64,000 bases of DNA, taken from assembly GCF_019578655.1 (NCBI RefSeq), contig NC_063257.1, positions 1,488,001-1,552,000 on the forward strand. The letters run 5' to 3'. The translations under genes and the position numbers were made by a program. Shown piece by piece: positions 48,827 through 61,450 of this stretch. This DNA comes from Ricinus communis. Lineage: Eukaryota; Streptophyta; Magnoliopsida; Malpighiales; Euphorbiaceae. Positions within the stretch are counted from its first letter, which is position 1. Each line of letters opens with the position of its first letter. A model generated the notes under the pieces. That model did not search any database, was not told where the DNA came from, and saw only the letters and a program-made list of their open reading frames with translations.

Positions 48827-51800
48827 TCACGTCTTCCGTGGCCTTCCTCTCTTGCCACCTTTCGCTTGCGAAGAATTTGTACTTCTGTTTGTTGCAGGAG
48901 TAGAGCGGCCCCGACCACGACCAGCACCCCCACTTGCCTTTTCACAGCGTTTACCTTTTCGCATCTGGCCATTCACCTGTCCTTCGCTATTCTCACTTTC
49001 ATCATCGCTAATTTCTTCTTCTTCTGATTCTGACGAGTCTTTAGATTTCTTTCTCTTTTTTGAATTATTAGAAGATCTAGCAGCAGCTTTCTTTGCATTT
49101 TGCTTAGCAGCTGGAGCCTTGTTCTCGGGTTCCTCACTCCCTGCAGAGGGAAAATCAATTACTAGGTCAAGTTTCAACTTCAACCCCGTGATGCATTGCA
49201 GGGCACCAGGTTCAAACGCCAAAGCTGCAATAATACTGACTGCTCTGACCCACATTAAACAAATGCATAAATCTGATCTCTAATTACCGATTACTGTATC
49301 TGCCCACAATATACAAATGCTGGAAAATAAAGCAATAAAGGAAATCAATAAATAGCATTTATCAGTCCCATACCTTCACCAGAAGCTTTGCCATCATAGA
49401 TATCCAGCTGTGAGAAGACAAAAACATAGATGTGAATACCAAAATGCACCAGCTAAGATGAGTCTCCAAGTGTCTAGAAATGGAAAATGAGATCGAATGC
49501 TCTCACTTAAAAATAATAAAATACAGGTTCAACATGACTCCAATAAGAAGTCATTAGTCACAGTTACATAAACAATAAATAATCGTTACCATCAAGCAAA
49601 ATATAAACCGCACCATTGCAATACTAGGACTAGGTACACTCTTGAAAAAGAATTACCTGTTCAAGTCTGTCGTCTACATTTGCTCTATCAACTATAACCA
49701 TGGAATGGCCCATACCACATGCAACACTGGAAGTGAGAAGCAGCCAGTGTGAAATCCCACAGATGCTTGAAAGTAAGTCACATGATATACAATTAAGAAT
49801 AAATTAATAAACAGAATACAAAGTATTGCTCACCCAATAACGTGCATGCCCTCAAGAATATCTACCTTCTTTGGTACTGCTGAAGATCTGATAGCAACAT
49901 GAAAAGGTGAAAAGTGAATACTAACTTCTATGAAAAAGTCTGAAAAGTACAAGAAAAAAAATAACTAGTGTAAGATTTCATACTTCTGTGCATTAGGACC
50001 ATATCCCAATTCACCATACTGAGCATGCCCCCAACTTATGCAGGAGTTATCAGCACCAACAAAATGGTGCATGTTGCCAGAATCCATGCATCGTAAGTTC
50101 CAACCACTGTAATCAAGAATTATGGCAAAAGAAATTATCAGCAAGAACGCTAGTATATTGAATAATAAGTAGAGATCTGCGTGGTTAAATCAATTACCAC
50201 ATATACCAATCATGTACTTCATGGAAACCCCTCAAAATGAAATGATGCTAAAAAGGACATGAATGATACGATTCCCAGAAAGGTGCTACAACTAAATAAA
50301 TAAGAGAATAAAAATTAATTATCCCCATAATGCACAACGATAAAATCCAAACTACAAATCTAACGAACTGAAGGAAACAGCATCATTGAAGACTTTACCC
50401 ACATTATCCTCAGATAAAAACACAGCAGACATGAGACACTACTAATCTGTATTTTTAAATCTCGAAAGCAGACATTGGAACCAAAGATGTGAAAAGCCAA
50501 TGTATTGCAAATATGACTATAAAGCTTACAATTAGCAAGCATGTTGGAGACCATTGGCAACTTTCATATCATATAGCAGAAAGGTAACATATATGGAATC
50601 AGGCAAGAAAATGTAAACCTTTTAATATATTGATGTAATCAATAAACAAGAGGCAGTGCACTTGAGCATCACAGAGAAGGATGATAACAAGGGCCAAGAA
50701 CCGTTAGAAACCAAGAAAAGATGTAACATCTTAGTCTAAGTCAATGATAATTAAACTACTTTTAAAAGATCTCAAACAAAACTCCAGCAAGGAGTCAATG
50801 ACAGGAAGGAGAAAGACAGCAAAGATAGCAAAAGGGAATAACTTTAGATTTTTGACATTCATATTCAGAGAGATTAGGTTCATTGCTCAACAAACAATAA
50901 ACCTAGAAGAAACACTCTCACTCTAACGACAATGTGATTATTGTTCTATACATGACCTTATAAAAAGAAGATTCTAAAAAATAAAAGTACACGTATAAGT
51001 AGCATATGACCTCAAATAATTAAACTGAAAGTCCATGACATTGATCCAGATTCTAAAGGTTTTAGAGTAGCATACAAGAAGTCAACTGCTAAAGTGCAGA
51101 ATAAAACTATTTCTTTCAGTATCTAAAGCCTCTAGACTTTCAGTTTTAGGAATATAATAAGAAAAACAAAACTAGCATATTCACTCCAAGCCAGTCTGAC
51201 GTTGCTAGTGAGCTTAGAAGGAGTGTCGGTCGGGCTTGTGCTAAAAGTTTGCTTTGGTCCCATGATATTGGCTGCGTGGGTAGCTTTGCAACCAATGTGG
51301 GTGTTTGTACTGTGATGGGGCGGAATTATGAGGCGTGGTGTATGGGGTGAGGGTTGCTTGGGCAAAAGGGGTGCGAAAAGTGGTCGTTGAATCTGATAAT
51401 ATGCGCGTAGTTGAAGAAGTGGAGTTGAGGTGTTGAAAGGGGATAAGGATGGTAGTTTAAGAAATTTGGATCTGGTGCATGAGTTAGGAAGATGGTGAGG
51501 GGGGATTGGAAATCTGTTTTTCAGCATGCATCTAAGGAAGGTAACAGATGGGTGGACATGTAGGCAAAATGGTTTTCAATCTTCCCGTTGGCTGTTATGT
51601 GTTTGAAGCTCCTCCCATGGAAGTTATGAAGATTATGATTCGAGATATGATGGGAGTGTCAATCCCCAGATGCTGCCCTGTGTGATTCTGTTTTAGGCGC
51701 CAGTCTGACATTATCAGCTTGGTAGCTAGAAACTGAATAGCTTACTACATGAATATAGAAGTGGCTACACAAACAAATATAGCGCATCCCCAGTAAACCT

Positions 51801-54800
51801 GGTAATAAAAGTGAATAAACTAACTATAGATCAGCAAGCAAAATTCATATGCAGGCAAGACCTAATCAAATTTTCTTTTGGGGATAGACAAACTCCATTC
51901 ATTGAGTATGCCAATTTTACCAGAGAGGTAATAAAAAAAATTGCAGAACAAATAGGATCATAATTCTAGATAGGATCGCAGAACAATAGCAAAACAGAAT
52001 TCAATAGCAAAACACAATTAAACATCAATAAACCAAAACCTGAAACAAACAGAACCATAAATCTGAACAAAGATAATAACACACAGTTACTAGTACTATA
52101 TAACAATGGCAGAAAAGAACCTCAAATCCATCAGAGGTTTAGGGTACATCCAGTCATCACCAGTATTTTTTATTTTGCCCCACATATATAACTGTCCACC
52201 TCCTGCAAAACAAATAGAAATAAGTTTCTCAAAGCTTGTATCTATAACAATGCAACAGGATGTCATTATGACAGGATGGACAACCCACTTCATAATCAGA
52301 ATCAATAATCATGAGGTGTTACATATGACTTTAAACATAAAAGCCTGCACACTTCCGTCAAGCATGCACATTTCCATCAAGTATTTGGGATGAGCAAAGT
52401 AACTGATCTTCAGATGCATGACTTTCTGAATAAGGCTTAAACAATAAGTATTTGATGATCAGATGAAAGTTCTAATAAATTCAACATTGAGGACGTATGA
52501 GAATGCATTGGCTTGCATGCTTGGGTATGAAAAAAAACAACATAGCATGAAAAAAATAAACAAGCAAATTAAAAAGATAAAACAACCAAGACAGGGTATC
52601 ATCTTGAGAGAGGGAGAGAGAAAGAAATGTACAGCGAAGAATCAAGATTAAAAGGAAAGGTTTTGGAATGAGAAGTCATAGAAGAAGCATAAAAATAAAT
52701 TAGTGGTTGGTTTTCATACCAGAGACATATAATGTACCCCAAAGCAGTAAGAGAAATGGCAATTTTCATGCAGACATTGGTTGTGAATGCAAAAGCCCTT
52801 GTATAGCACATTGAGTATGGCCAATTCTAAAAGTTGAGCCTATATATTTCCTTGAATGCTCAGCCTCATGCTGCAGTGCACAATTACAATGAACTGTTTA
52901 CCCACACAAGGGGATACAGGAACAAATAAAGTCAGACAAGAACCAATTTCTAAATACAAAAGTTGCCAATACCTATTTCCAGCAGCAAACATATGCATTT
53001 TTAGCAACCTTCACAAACCTAAATTTCCAACTTTATAAATTGCATCCAATCACAATGAAAATGAAAACAGATGAGTCCTTAGTACAACAGCAACAAACAA
53101 TTAAATAACATCTGGAATACATACAAATCCTTCAAAAAGAATGACTCTTTCTACTCAAAGAAGTATGATGTAACTGACATGAAGAGATAATACCTGCAGT
53201 ACATGAAGAGTTCACAGAACCAGCTGAAACAACAGCATCAGGAGGTAGAACATTGTGCCTTTGGAAGACGTCCACACGACGAGGAACCCACTCATCCTTT
53301 TGCTCTCTATGGCCAAGCCTATAAATAAGCAATCAGAAAATCACACGCATGCCTAATGAGAAGGCAAAACAGGAAATAGGCACCCTGCAAAGGTTTTTAA
53401 GATCTTTGAACTTTATCCAATATTCTAAAATGTTTTTGTCCCATGACTCATAAAGGCCAATCTCAAATAGTGGGTACCAACCTTCCATAACCACCAAAGC
53501 CCCACCTGAGCATAGACACCATAAACAATTATCAGTATGCATAGAAGATGCATGGAAAGAAAATAGCATATCTATATTGGAAAAACAAATGAGGCAGCAC
53601 TTACGTATAAACATAGCCATTTGAATCCACAGCCACTGCATGCCCATAACAAATTAGTAAATGCAACAAGCACAGAGAAGGAGATTGAGATGTGTGCATG
53701 TGTGCTTGTGTAGAGAGAGCACTTGTAACCAATAACCTGTATGATTTGTTCCACATGCAACTTTTACAATAGTTTCCCCAGAAAGAGAAGCTATCGCTCT
53801 AGGGCGTGGTTGGGCTTCATAAGCAAGCCTGACTGAGCTATCTTTAGTATTGTACTGCAAACAGAGACAATATCTTATAGGGCCCATAACTAGCAAGTTA
53901 AAGCATAAATTAATGCAGTTGAATGGCCAAGCCAATCCACATATAGGCTGCTGCAGAAAGAATTAAACCCAATACATTCACAACAAACTATTTAAATTGC
54001 ATTGTTATAACCTAGGTTTCCTCTTATTGTATAAACTCTCCCACCTTCACATTTATTCCCCTTTCAACTCTCTAGACATGGTAATGCTGCCATATCCAGT
54101 CCCTTAGTGATATAACCCAACAATTTAACACAGATAATAAAGCAAATAAGGAAACAGAAGCATGTAACTGTGAGCATAACTTCAGGTAACTTTTGCATTT
54201 AGCATGAAGCATTAGTGAACGTTATCCACAAATAATGCAGTGCAACTGACTTCGAAATAAAGGAATTTTGAACATACCTCATTGTCTGTTCCATGTCCAA
54301 GCTGACCATACTGTGGAAGGCCAGCAGTTCTACAAACCAGTGAACATTTTGCAAATCAGAAAGTAATCTGAGTAAACCAAGAACCATAAGCTAAGAAATT
54401 AATCAGTTGAAGGCCAAGAAAACCAGAAATGAAAAATTCACAAACCATACAATATAGAAGCTCCTTCAACAGATGATAACCAAACTGTGAACTCAGCTCC
54501 GCAAGCAGTATTCTTGACATCAGACACGAGACATCGAACAGGAGATGATTCAACTTCTGTAAAGTTTTGACATAAAGGAATAAACATAGGATGTTGATAT
54601 ATAGAGATAAACACATTCATGGTGAAATACAACAAGAACCTAGATCAATTAATGTCTAAAAATAGAATGAAAGAAAAGAATGCAACAGTACAACAATCAA
54701 GGAGAAATCTTGATTGCGTATCCCTTTTAGGGGGAAAAAAATCAAAAGGCATCCTTTTATGGCACAAACGAAAAAGATTGATTTTTATTCACAATTATAA

Positions 54801-55589
54801 TACAACCCAGATTTATTGGAGTTTCATTCCGTATGAAGTATAAGAAACTGAACTTACCAGATTTTGCAGAACCAGAACCGAGCTGTCCATGTTTATTCCA
54901 GCCAAATGCTAGGGATAGACCATCTTCAGTGACCACCACTGTGTGGCTCCTCCCTGCTCCAGCTCTAATAATTTTATACCTTTGGAACAAAAACCAGTGA
55001 TGATAGATGTTGGGCAGAAAATAATTATCAACCTTAAATTAAATTAAAAGCTAAAACAGACTCACTTGGAAAGTTCAGAAACAACTGTTGGTCTATCACG
55101 CTGGATTCTGTCTCCATGACCTAATTGCCCCTTCTGAACGCACAATAAAAGTCTTACATTGCCATTTTGAAAAAGCAAACATTAAAGCGAAACCCATAAA
55201 AAGTGTTTTTATAATCCATGCCTCATTTCGGCCCCATGTATAGCAACGCCCTTCAACATCTAGCGCCACGCAATGACATGATGCTACACGCCAACCATCA
55301 CATTTAAGAAAATAATCAAAGACGATAGGCTATAAAGCACAAAATAATAAAATAATAATATCTCAACATTGAAGTCAAACTTACAGCAGCCGGAGGCAAC
55401 GAAGCGAATGTCGACGCCGACGAGAGGACGGAGGCGAGTAGGAGAGATTAGATTACCTTCTTGAGCACCTTTTTTACGACCAATGATGTCCCAACACGTG
55501 GCACCACAGAACAATAGCTCACCTCCTTTCTCAGCTGCTGCTACCTCATTCTCCTCGTCCCCCTTCTTGTCCTCTTCAACCGCCGACAT
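48827..55589 (-). CDS. RCC1-repeat protein, RCC2 homologue
   Basis: Seven-bladed propeller protein resembling plant 'RCC2 homolog' proteins; in animals RCC2 acts in chromosome passenger and small-GTPase biology, while the plant role is unclear. Sixteen coding exons (minus): 55385-55589, 55222-55283, 55066-55133, 54858-54979, 54451-54556, 54278-54329, 53737-53854, 53605-53635, 53482-53505, 53194-53318, 52121-52202, 49984-50106, 49834-49887, 49657-49726, 49374-49407, 48827-49140; 529 aa, frame preserved. RCC1 signatures include YTWGRNEKGQLGHGD, AGAGRSHTVVV, GWNKHGQLGSG, YTWGFGGYGRLGH and WGHAQYGELGYGP. Residues 426-529 form a charged tail with KKRKKSKD, an acidic Ser/Glu run, and GRGRGRS and RGRPRK (AT-hook-like), suggesting nuclear, DNA-associated placement. 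The start MSAVEED was preferred over a Tyr/Phe-rich upstream Met. Intron 2 appears to be GC-AG. Confidence 0.92.
51190..51712 (+). mobile_element. LINE fragment in RCC2-like intron 11
   Basis: Insert of about 495 bp (51204-51698) between GCCAGTCTGACGTT (51190-51203) and GCCAGTCTGACATT (51699-51712), a 14-bp target duplication with one mismatch. Plus-strand translation gives RNase H-like pieces: VRVAWAKGVRKVVVESDN and, after stops, WVDM-AKMVFNLPVG. No A-tail remains at its 3' end. It lies antisense to the host gene, inside the 2-kb intron 50107-52120. Confidence 0.8.
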
Positions 55590-57697
55590 TTCCGCCCCCT
55601 CTTGAAATTTTAACAGAAAATAATAATAATAAAATAGAACCAAAAAAAAAAAAAGAAATGGCAGCAGAGGGGACAGATCTAACGGCTAGTATTTGAAATA
55701 AAGATAATCAACGTCCAGGAGGAAGCTAAAAATGGCGGGAAAAAAGGAAGTAACGGCTAGTTGGAAGGGATCGGGAGTGATTAGGGTTTAAAGGTTTTGC
55801 AAGTGATAGAAAGAGCAGAACGAAACCCTAATTCAAAAATGGGGAAGCAAAATGAGAGAGAAAATAGAAGGATAAAAAGGGATTTTGTATGGGTTTTCCA
55901 AGAAATAGCTACTTTTTATTATTAAAGCAAATATAATGCGGAGAGAGAGAGAGAGAGAGAGTACATCGTTTTTAGATTTTGTTTCTCCCCCTTTCTCTTT
56001 TTTTCTTTTTTTCTTTTTCTGGCTTTTTTAATTATTAATTTTATCCTCTTGGTGCATAAATTTGGCATGGAAAGAGAATCTATATTCTACTTTCTTTTCT
56101 TTGAAGATGATTCATATGTCATGATAATCTTTCATTTGCAACTCTGTTTTTTGTTAAAGTTACTAACGACCAATAAGAATTAAGTTTTTTTGTTTTTTAT
56201 TATTCTTCAGATCTTATTAAATTTAATTCTTTATCTATTAAATTTTAAAATATAATTTCATTTAAACCTATAAAATGAGAATTTATACGTTGAAGCGTTA
56301 CAGATAATATACAATAACTATTGTTGTAATATATAATAATCTAATAATTGATAATTTGATGATGCGCATAATATCATTATCTGTAAAGCGTGAGATCAGA
56401 TTCAAACATTTTACAGCAATTTTCTGAAGCATGAAAATAAATTAATTTAGCAGTCAAACTAAGCTCCGTAAATTTAGAAAAGAAGTAAACAGTATGAATG
56501 AAAAATGACAGTATAATCTTTTACATAAAAGAAAAAATTGGATAGTTAGGTGTCGTACACGCATGTGGATATTTATATGTGTACAAGAAAAACCCATTTA
56601 CTCAGCATTTTCAGAAAAGGACGCGTGTATTTCTAATGCCATGTAGTGTCAATGTTGCAGATAACAATTTTCAGATTTTTGTTTATTCTTTCGATGCACA
56701 TTCTGCGATGGGTTGCCATTTTTGCTGCTCTTTTAACGCTTCTTTTAATGAGTGAGATAACACAACACAGCATAAAGGACCCTTGATTATCGATAAAAGG
56801 TGGGTTTATTCTCAAATCATAGTAAAAGAAAGCCTCCACTATCATCATCATCATTACTCTTCATGTTTTTATTAAGCTATTTTTTAGTGTTGGTGTAAGT
56901 GCTTGCTTATAGTATTCTTTGTTAATATTACTTTGTCTGTGTTGCTATGTTTTGCTATTTCTTTGTGCTTGCTTGTTCTTCAGCTATAGTTTTTATTATC
57001 TCTTATATTTTTTTTTTGTCGCATTTTCCTACTCTTACTTAATCATCAGTGCTTCTTTTTTTGCCCCAGATAGATTGGTAGCCCATTTCCATTTCATTTA
57101 CATTTTTTGTTAATTGAACATTGGGTTTTATTAGAAAAAGGACATTGTGTTTAAACCTTAATTATATCGAGTAGTGCACACATACGGTCTAGAAATCTTT
57201 TAATTTACTTGTATTTAAAATCCTATGCTAATATTTTGCGCTTCAATTTCAAGTCTAGGGTGACTCAGACGTCCGTTAGTGCTTTTGGGAAATATGAGCA
57301 TGGATTCTGATTTTGAAGTGGCATTATTTGTTTTTCTAGTTACAAACGAGGGAAACTCAAAATTGAGTTAAGATATCCACCTACTGCTGGCTATGCCTGC
57401 AAATGCTTTGTAGTGGCATTATTATTTAACATGTTAATAATACAATTCAGTTTTGAGGTTTGTTATTGGAGGAATGACTGCAGCCAAATTTGAGCTCAAG
57501 CTCTGTCATCTGTGATAGGTTATCTTGTCAAAAGTTTCATTTTCTGCATACGAGATAACGATTTTGAAGTAGCATCTGTCCTATGTTTTGCAATTTTCCT
57601 TTGCCTACATACCTATAATTGTCTGACTATTGTATTTACCTTTATATTATATTGCTTGCTTGCAGAAGCAGAGGAGTTCATTGACTAAGCCAGATTA
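55590..57697. other. Divergent promoter region, RCC2-like / PUT
   Basis: Contains the upstream region of the RCC2-like gene (including a GA microsatellite) and the leader of the polyamine transporter. A pyrimidine run ending TTGCTTGCTTGCAG at about 57665 is a plausible 3' splice site of a 5'-UTR intron, 33 bases before the transporter ATG; the matching donor could not be fixed. No other coding signal. Confidence 0.45.
55940..55961. repeat. (GA)n microsatellite
   Basis: Eleven GA units about 350 bp upstream of the RCC2-like start codon, a common place for GAGA/CTCT tracts in plant promoters. Confidence 0.93.
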
Positions 57698-59065
57698 ATG
57701 GAGCCCAACAATGTTGAGTACGTAGTGCTAGGGGAAGCATCTCAACCCAAGACAGATAAGTTCCAGAAAGTTTCAATTATACCTCTTGTTTTCCTGATAT
57801 TTTATGAAGTTTCTGGGGGGCCATTTGGTGTAGAAGACAGTGTCAAGGCAGCTGGACCATTTTTGGCTCTGCTTGGTTTTTCAATTTTTCCGTTTATATG
57901 GAGCATTCCAGAAGCCTTAATAACAGCTGAGATGGGTACCATGTTTCCAGAGAATGGTGGGTATGTAGTGTGGGTTTCATCAGCTTTGGGTCCTTACTGG
58001 GGCTTTCAAGAAGGTTGGATGAAATGGCTAAGTGGGGTTATTGATAATGCATTATACCCAGTTCTATTTCTAGATTATCTGAAATCTGCAATACCAGCAT
58101 TGGAGAATGGTTTTCCTAGGATAGCAGCAATTTTGGCTTTGACTGCTGCTCTAACTTACATGAATTACAGGGGATTAACCATAGTAGGATGGCTTGCTAT
58201 ACTCTTAGGAGTGTTTTCCCTTCTTCCTTTTGTGGTTATGGGCATTGTGGCTATCCCCAAACTTGAGCCTTCAAGGTGGCTTGTGGTAGATTTAGGTAAT
58301 GTGAATTGGGGTTTGTATCTAAACACTCTCTTTTGGAATCTTAACTATTGGGACTCAATTAGTACTCTTGCTGGAGAGGTGGAAAATCCTAGTAGAACTC
58401 TTCCAAAGGCTCTTTGTTATGCAGTTATCTTGGTTGTATTAGGGTACTTTTTTCCTCTTTTGGTCGGTACTGGAGCAGTTCCACTTGACCGTGAAAGGTG
58501 GTCTGATGGGTATTTCTCAGATATTGCTAAAGTTTTGGGAGGTGTATGGTTAAGATCTTGGATCCAGGGGGCTTCAGCTTTCTCAAACATGGGCATGTTT
58601 GTGGCTGAGATGAGCAGTGACTCCTTCCAACTTCTGGGGATGGCAGAGCATGGGATGCTTCCTGAATTGTTTGCCAAGAGATCTCGCTATGGAACCCCTC
58701 ATGCAGGAATTTTATTCTCTGCATCTGGTGTGATCTTGCTCTCATGGTTGAGCTTTCAAGAGATTGTAGCTGCAGAGAACTTCTTATATTGTTTTGGCAT
58801 GATTATGGAATTTATAGCATTTGTGAAATTAAGGTTGCATAACCCTGAAGCACCTAGGCCTTATAAAATACCTGTTGGGACAGCTGGAGCAATTTTGATG
58901 TGCATTCCTCCAACTTTATTAATTTTGGTGGTTTTAGCACTTGCTTCTCTCAAAGTCATGGCTATTAGCATCACCATTGTACTTCTAGGGCTTGTCATGC
59001 AACCTTGTCTTACTTATGCTGAGAAGAAGAGGTGGCTCAGGTTCTCTAGTAATGTTGACCTTTGA
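57698..59065 (+). CDS. Polyamine uptake transporter (PUT/LAT family)
   Basis: Single-exon CDS for a 455-aa member of the amino acid-polyamine-organocation superfamily, close to plant PUT proteins (Arabidopsis At3g13620/LAT type) that import spermidine, spermine and related cations by proton symport. After a short polar N-terminus (1-25) comes [20 protein letters not shown] (26-45), the family's first helix and substrate-site loop. Next is [21 protein letters not shown], and [20 protein letters not shown]. The sixth-helix region [19 protein letters not shown] is a further hallmark. About twelve hydrophobic segments are visible, and a short polar tail ends it. Length is typical, no damage is seen, and plant PUT CDSs are often intronless. 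Probably plasma-membrane or endomembrane. Confidence 0.95.
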   Translation: MEPNNVEYVVLGEASQPKTDKFQKVSIIPLVFLIFYEVSGGPFGVEDSVKAAGPFLALLGFSIFPFIWSIPEALITAEMGTMFPENGGYVVWVSSALGPYWGFQEGWMKWLSGVIDNALYPVLFLDYLKSAIPALENGFPRIAAILALTAALTYMNYRGLTIVGWLAILLGVFSLLPFVVMGIVAIPKLEPSRWLVVDLGNVNWGLYLNTLFWNLNYWDSISTLAGEVENPSRTLPKALCYAVILVVLGYFFPLLVGTGAVPLDRERWSDGYFSDIAKVLGGVWLRSWIQGASAFSNMGMFVAEMSSDSFQLLGMAEHGMLPELFAKRSRYGTPHAGILFSASGVILLSWLSFQEIVAAENFLYCFGMIMEFIAFVKLRLHNPEAPRPYKIPVGTAGAILMCIPPTLLILVVLALASLKVMAISITIVLLGLVMQPCLTYAEKKRWLRFSSNVDL

Positions 59066-60109
59066 GACGTCCATTCCACTTACCATGGGTGCGATGCACC
59101 GCAAATGATAGCCCAAGTTTTCTTCTGAAGAGCCAAATGCAATGATAATCTTTTCAACTGCTTCATTTTATGTGTACTTGATAATTTTCATACGTGAATT
59201 GGATTGCAAATGCTTATGCGAGGCCAACAACTAATTAGGACATGAGTTTCATGCATACATGCAGCTGTTCCAAAATCTTCTTTCTAATTGAGGTTTTTGA
59301 ATCTTGTTTTCAGATGAGATGCATGTTTGTCAAACTTGGAACTTGAAACTTAGCTTGTCTGTACACCAACTTCTCTTTGTGTTTTTTATTGAGTACAAAA
59401 TCATAGAAAACTTTGTATGGGAGGATTTATCTTTCCTTTTAAAAGCTACAGACAATTATGTTTAAGTTGAATCATGCAAAAACATAATGAAGTGAGCAAT
59501 ACAGAGTAGGTGCTGAGTCATTATTGTATGATCCTAAGGCTTCGTAATGGTTTGTATAGCTTTTTGTGTTGCTCGGTAAGAAATGCCATTTGATTTTGGC
59601 ATAGTTATACCCATGCTGAGAAAAGGTCAATCTATGGGTTAGAATTACATTGATTTTTCCTGACCTATATTCTCTTGGAGTAAAATATTTAAATTTTCGA
59701 TGGAAATTACTGAGTACTAGACAGTAAGACGCTGGTTCATCCAGTGTAATATTTACTTTATTATTAAGACATGCAATTAAAAAGATAAAAATATAATGCA
59801 GAAAGAATATGAAAATACCTTATATATCCATTGAATATATTGTATAAAGACAAGTTTGCACTCAACATTTCATCTATCGCATGTTATATGGTAAAAGCAA
59901 TAAAACAGGGAAATCCCATAAAACTTTATGTAGTAATATATTATATAAAAATAATTTATACATAGTAATAAAAATTTATAGTTTTAAATAGAAATTAAAC
60001 TCTCTATTGTAAAAAATTATAATTTATTTAAGTTCTGTCTTAAGAAAATATTTTTTATATAGTAATATTTTTAAAGATAAGATTCTCACCTTATCTTTTT
60101 CTGTCGTTT
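59066..60109. other. PUT 3' UTR and AT-rich spacer
   Basis: The first 400 bases are probably the transporter's 3' untranslated region. The remainder is AT-rich without coding signal and leads into the pararetrovirus-derived segment. Confidence 0.5.
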
Positions 60110-60125
60110 TGTATTTACACTTCTC

Positions 60126-60130
60126 TATAA
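60126..60130 (+). promoter_or_regulatory. TATA box of pararetroviral promoter (probable)
   Basis: TCTCTATAAGAGGAG resembles caulimovirid core promoters. It lies about 390 bases before the primer-binding site, as expected for a long pregenomic-RNA leader. Function inferred from position only. Confidence 0.4.
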
Positions 60131-60343
60131 GAGGAGAAATCGAGATGTAATGAGACCAAGCAAGTTTTCTTTTCATCTATGAGCATAATATTCTCGCTTA
60201 TGGCTTTCTAAATTTCTTCATTCTCTTCTTCTTGATCCATGATAATGAACTAATTGTCTACACGATCTGTTCTTCTATTATCCAAAAGGGCTAACTCGGA
60301 TACCGAGATCCAAAAGAGCAGAAAGACCTCACATGGCGAGGTG

Positions 60344-60518
60344 CCTCTATACGGTCTTAGCTTGAGGATCTCTCCTGCCTTGAGTTTACAGCATGAGGAT
60401 TATGGAATGAACAGCTCTCGACTCCATTTGTCCTCTATACGGTCTTAGCTTGAGGATCTCTCATGCCTTGAGTTTACAGCATGAGGATTATGGAATGAAC
60501 AGCTTTCGGCTCCATTTG
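60344..60518 (+). repeat. 88-bp tandem duplication in leader
   Basis: Two copies with an 88-bp period (60344-60430 and 60432-60518), each from CCTCTATACGGTCTTAGC to CTCCATTTG, with three or so substitutions. The second copy runs directly into the primer-binding site. A 64-codon leader frame at 60254-60448 overlaps the first copy; its meaning is unclear. Confidence 0.93.
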
Positions 60519-60529
60519 GTATCAGAGCC
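60517..60529 (+). other. Pararetroviral primer-binding site
   Basis: TGGTATCAGAGCC, complementary to initiator Met-tRNA, used by caulimovirids (and Copia elements) to prime minus-strand DNA. Here the downstream movement-protein region favours a pararetrovirus. Confidence 0.85.
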
Positions 60530-60559
60530 TTGGTGATTGAGAAGAGAAACCCAACTATC

Positions 60560-61450
60560 ATGACTTCAGAAGTTACTACCCACACCTCTACCTTACAACT
60601 CTCTCCTTCTTGCAGAAAAACCATATCCAATAAGACTGATCATCTTGTAGAGATTTCTCATATTCCTGAGAATGTCCAAATTGAAAACACTCTTGTACCC
60701 ATCATGAACCCATATAATATTTTCAAAAAACAGAATTTTGTCAGAAAAACCTTCAACCAAATCATCCATAAACAACCCTTATCCGTAAAAGAATATGTTC
60801 AATCTTCCTCTCTTTCTCAATGTTCTCTCTCTGCTACCACTCAGGAGCAGTATGTTACCCTTGAGATCCCAACTTCTTTCATAGAATAATGGAGGAAACA
60901 GGGATATACACATCTCCATCTCGGAGCTGTCAGGCTAGTCCTTTCTATCATGGCAGGATGGGTCTACCGGTTACGGCCCGTATGTCGCTACTGGACACTA
61001 GATATCTTAAGTACGAACATGCAGTAATTGGCACGATAGTCACAACACTTAACACTGGGAGTGTTGTTTTAACTTTTTTCCCCAATTTTAATCTCTCTCT
61101 CAATGATCCATATCTGTCAACTGCACTCAAGGTCCAAGTCCAGATAACGGGAGCAAATCAAGTGACTGATGCTCTCTTTGCGACCCTGCACCATCAGATA
61201 GTCTACAGATTACAAGATCATGCATTTAATCTCCAGATCCCAGGCTGTCAAGCTTCCTCTGATGCTTTATTCATTATGGCTGACTCTGGCTAGGTTCCTA
61301 CAATAGTCCAAGCCCCAAGGCAGCTGGAAAAGGAAGATCTACAGAAGCTGATCCCAACTGAATGGGTGACTAACTATGAAAAGCTTCAGGCATCTCAGGC
61401 TAAGCCTGTTCAAGCCACCGACCCTCTTTTTGTTAACCAAAAAATGGTAC
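60560..61450 (+). pseudogene. Pararetroviral movement-protein region
   Basis: Begins at ATG 60560 shortly after the primer-binding site. A first frame carries a variable N-terminus and, after a TAA at 60887, the conserved start of the 30K-type movement domain (GYTHLHLGAVRLVL). A frame change near 60940 leads to a second frame with GLPVTARMSLLDTRYL, VVLTFFPNFNLSL, LKVQVQITGA and ATLHHQIVYRLQDHA. A TAG at 61291 and a further change near 61448 end it. In live relatives this domain widens plasmodesmata for cell-to-cell spread; here it is broken in at least four places. Confidence 0.78.

Noticed and set aside
48750..49283. 177-codon plus-strand frame across the last RCC2-like exon
   Set aside because: Antisense shadow; the minus-strand frame joins in phase to fifteen upstream exons and carries the family tail.
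55590..55643. Upstream in-frame Met for the RCC2-like protein
   Set aside because: It would add an 18-residue Tyr/Phe-rich extension unlike the family; MSAVEED at 55589 starts the usual acidic N-terminus.
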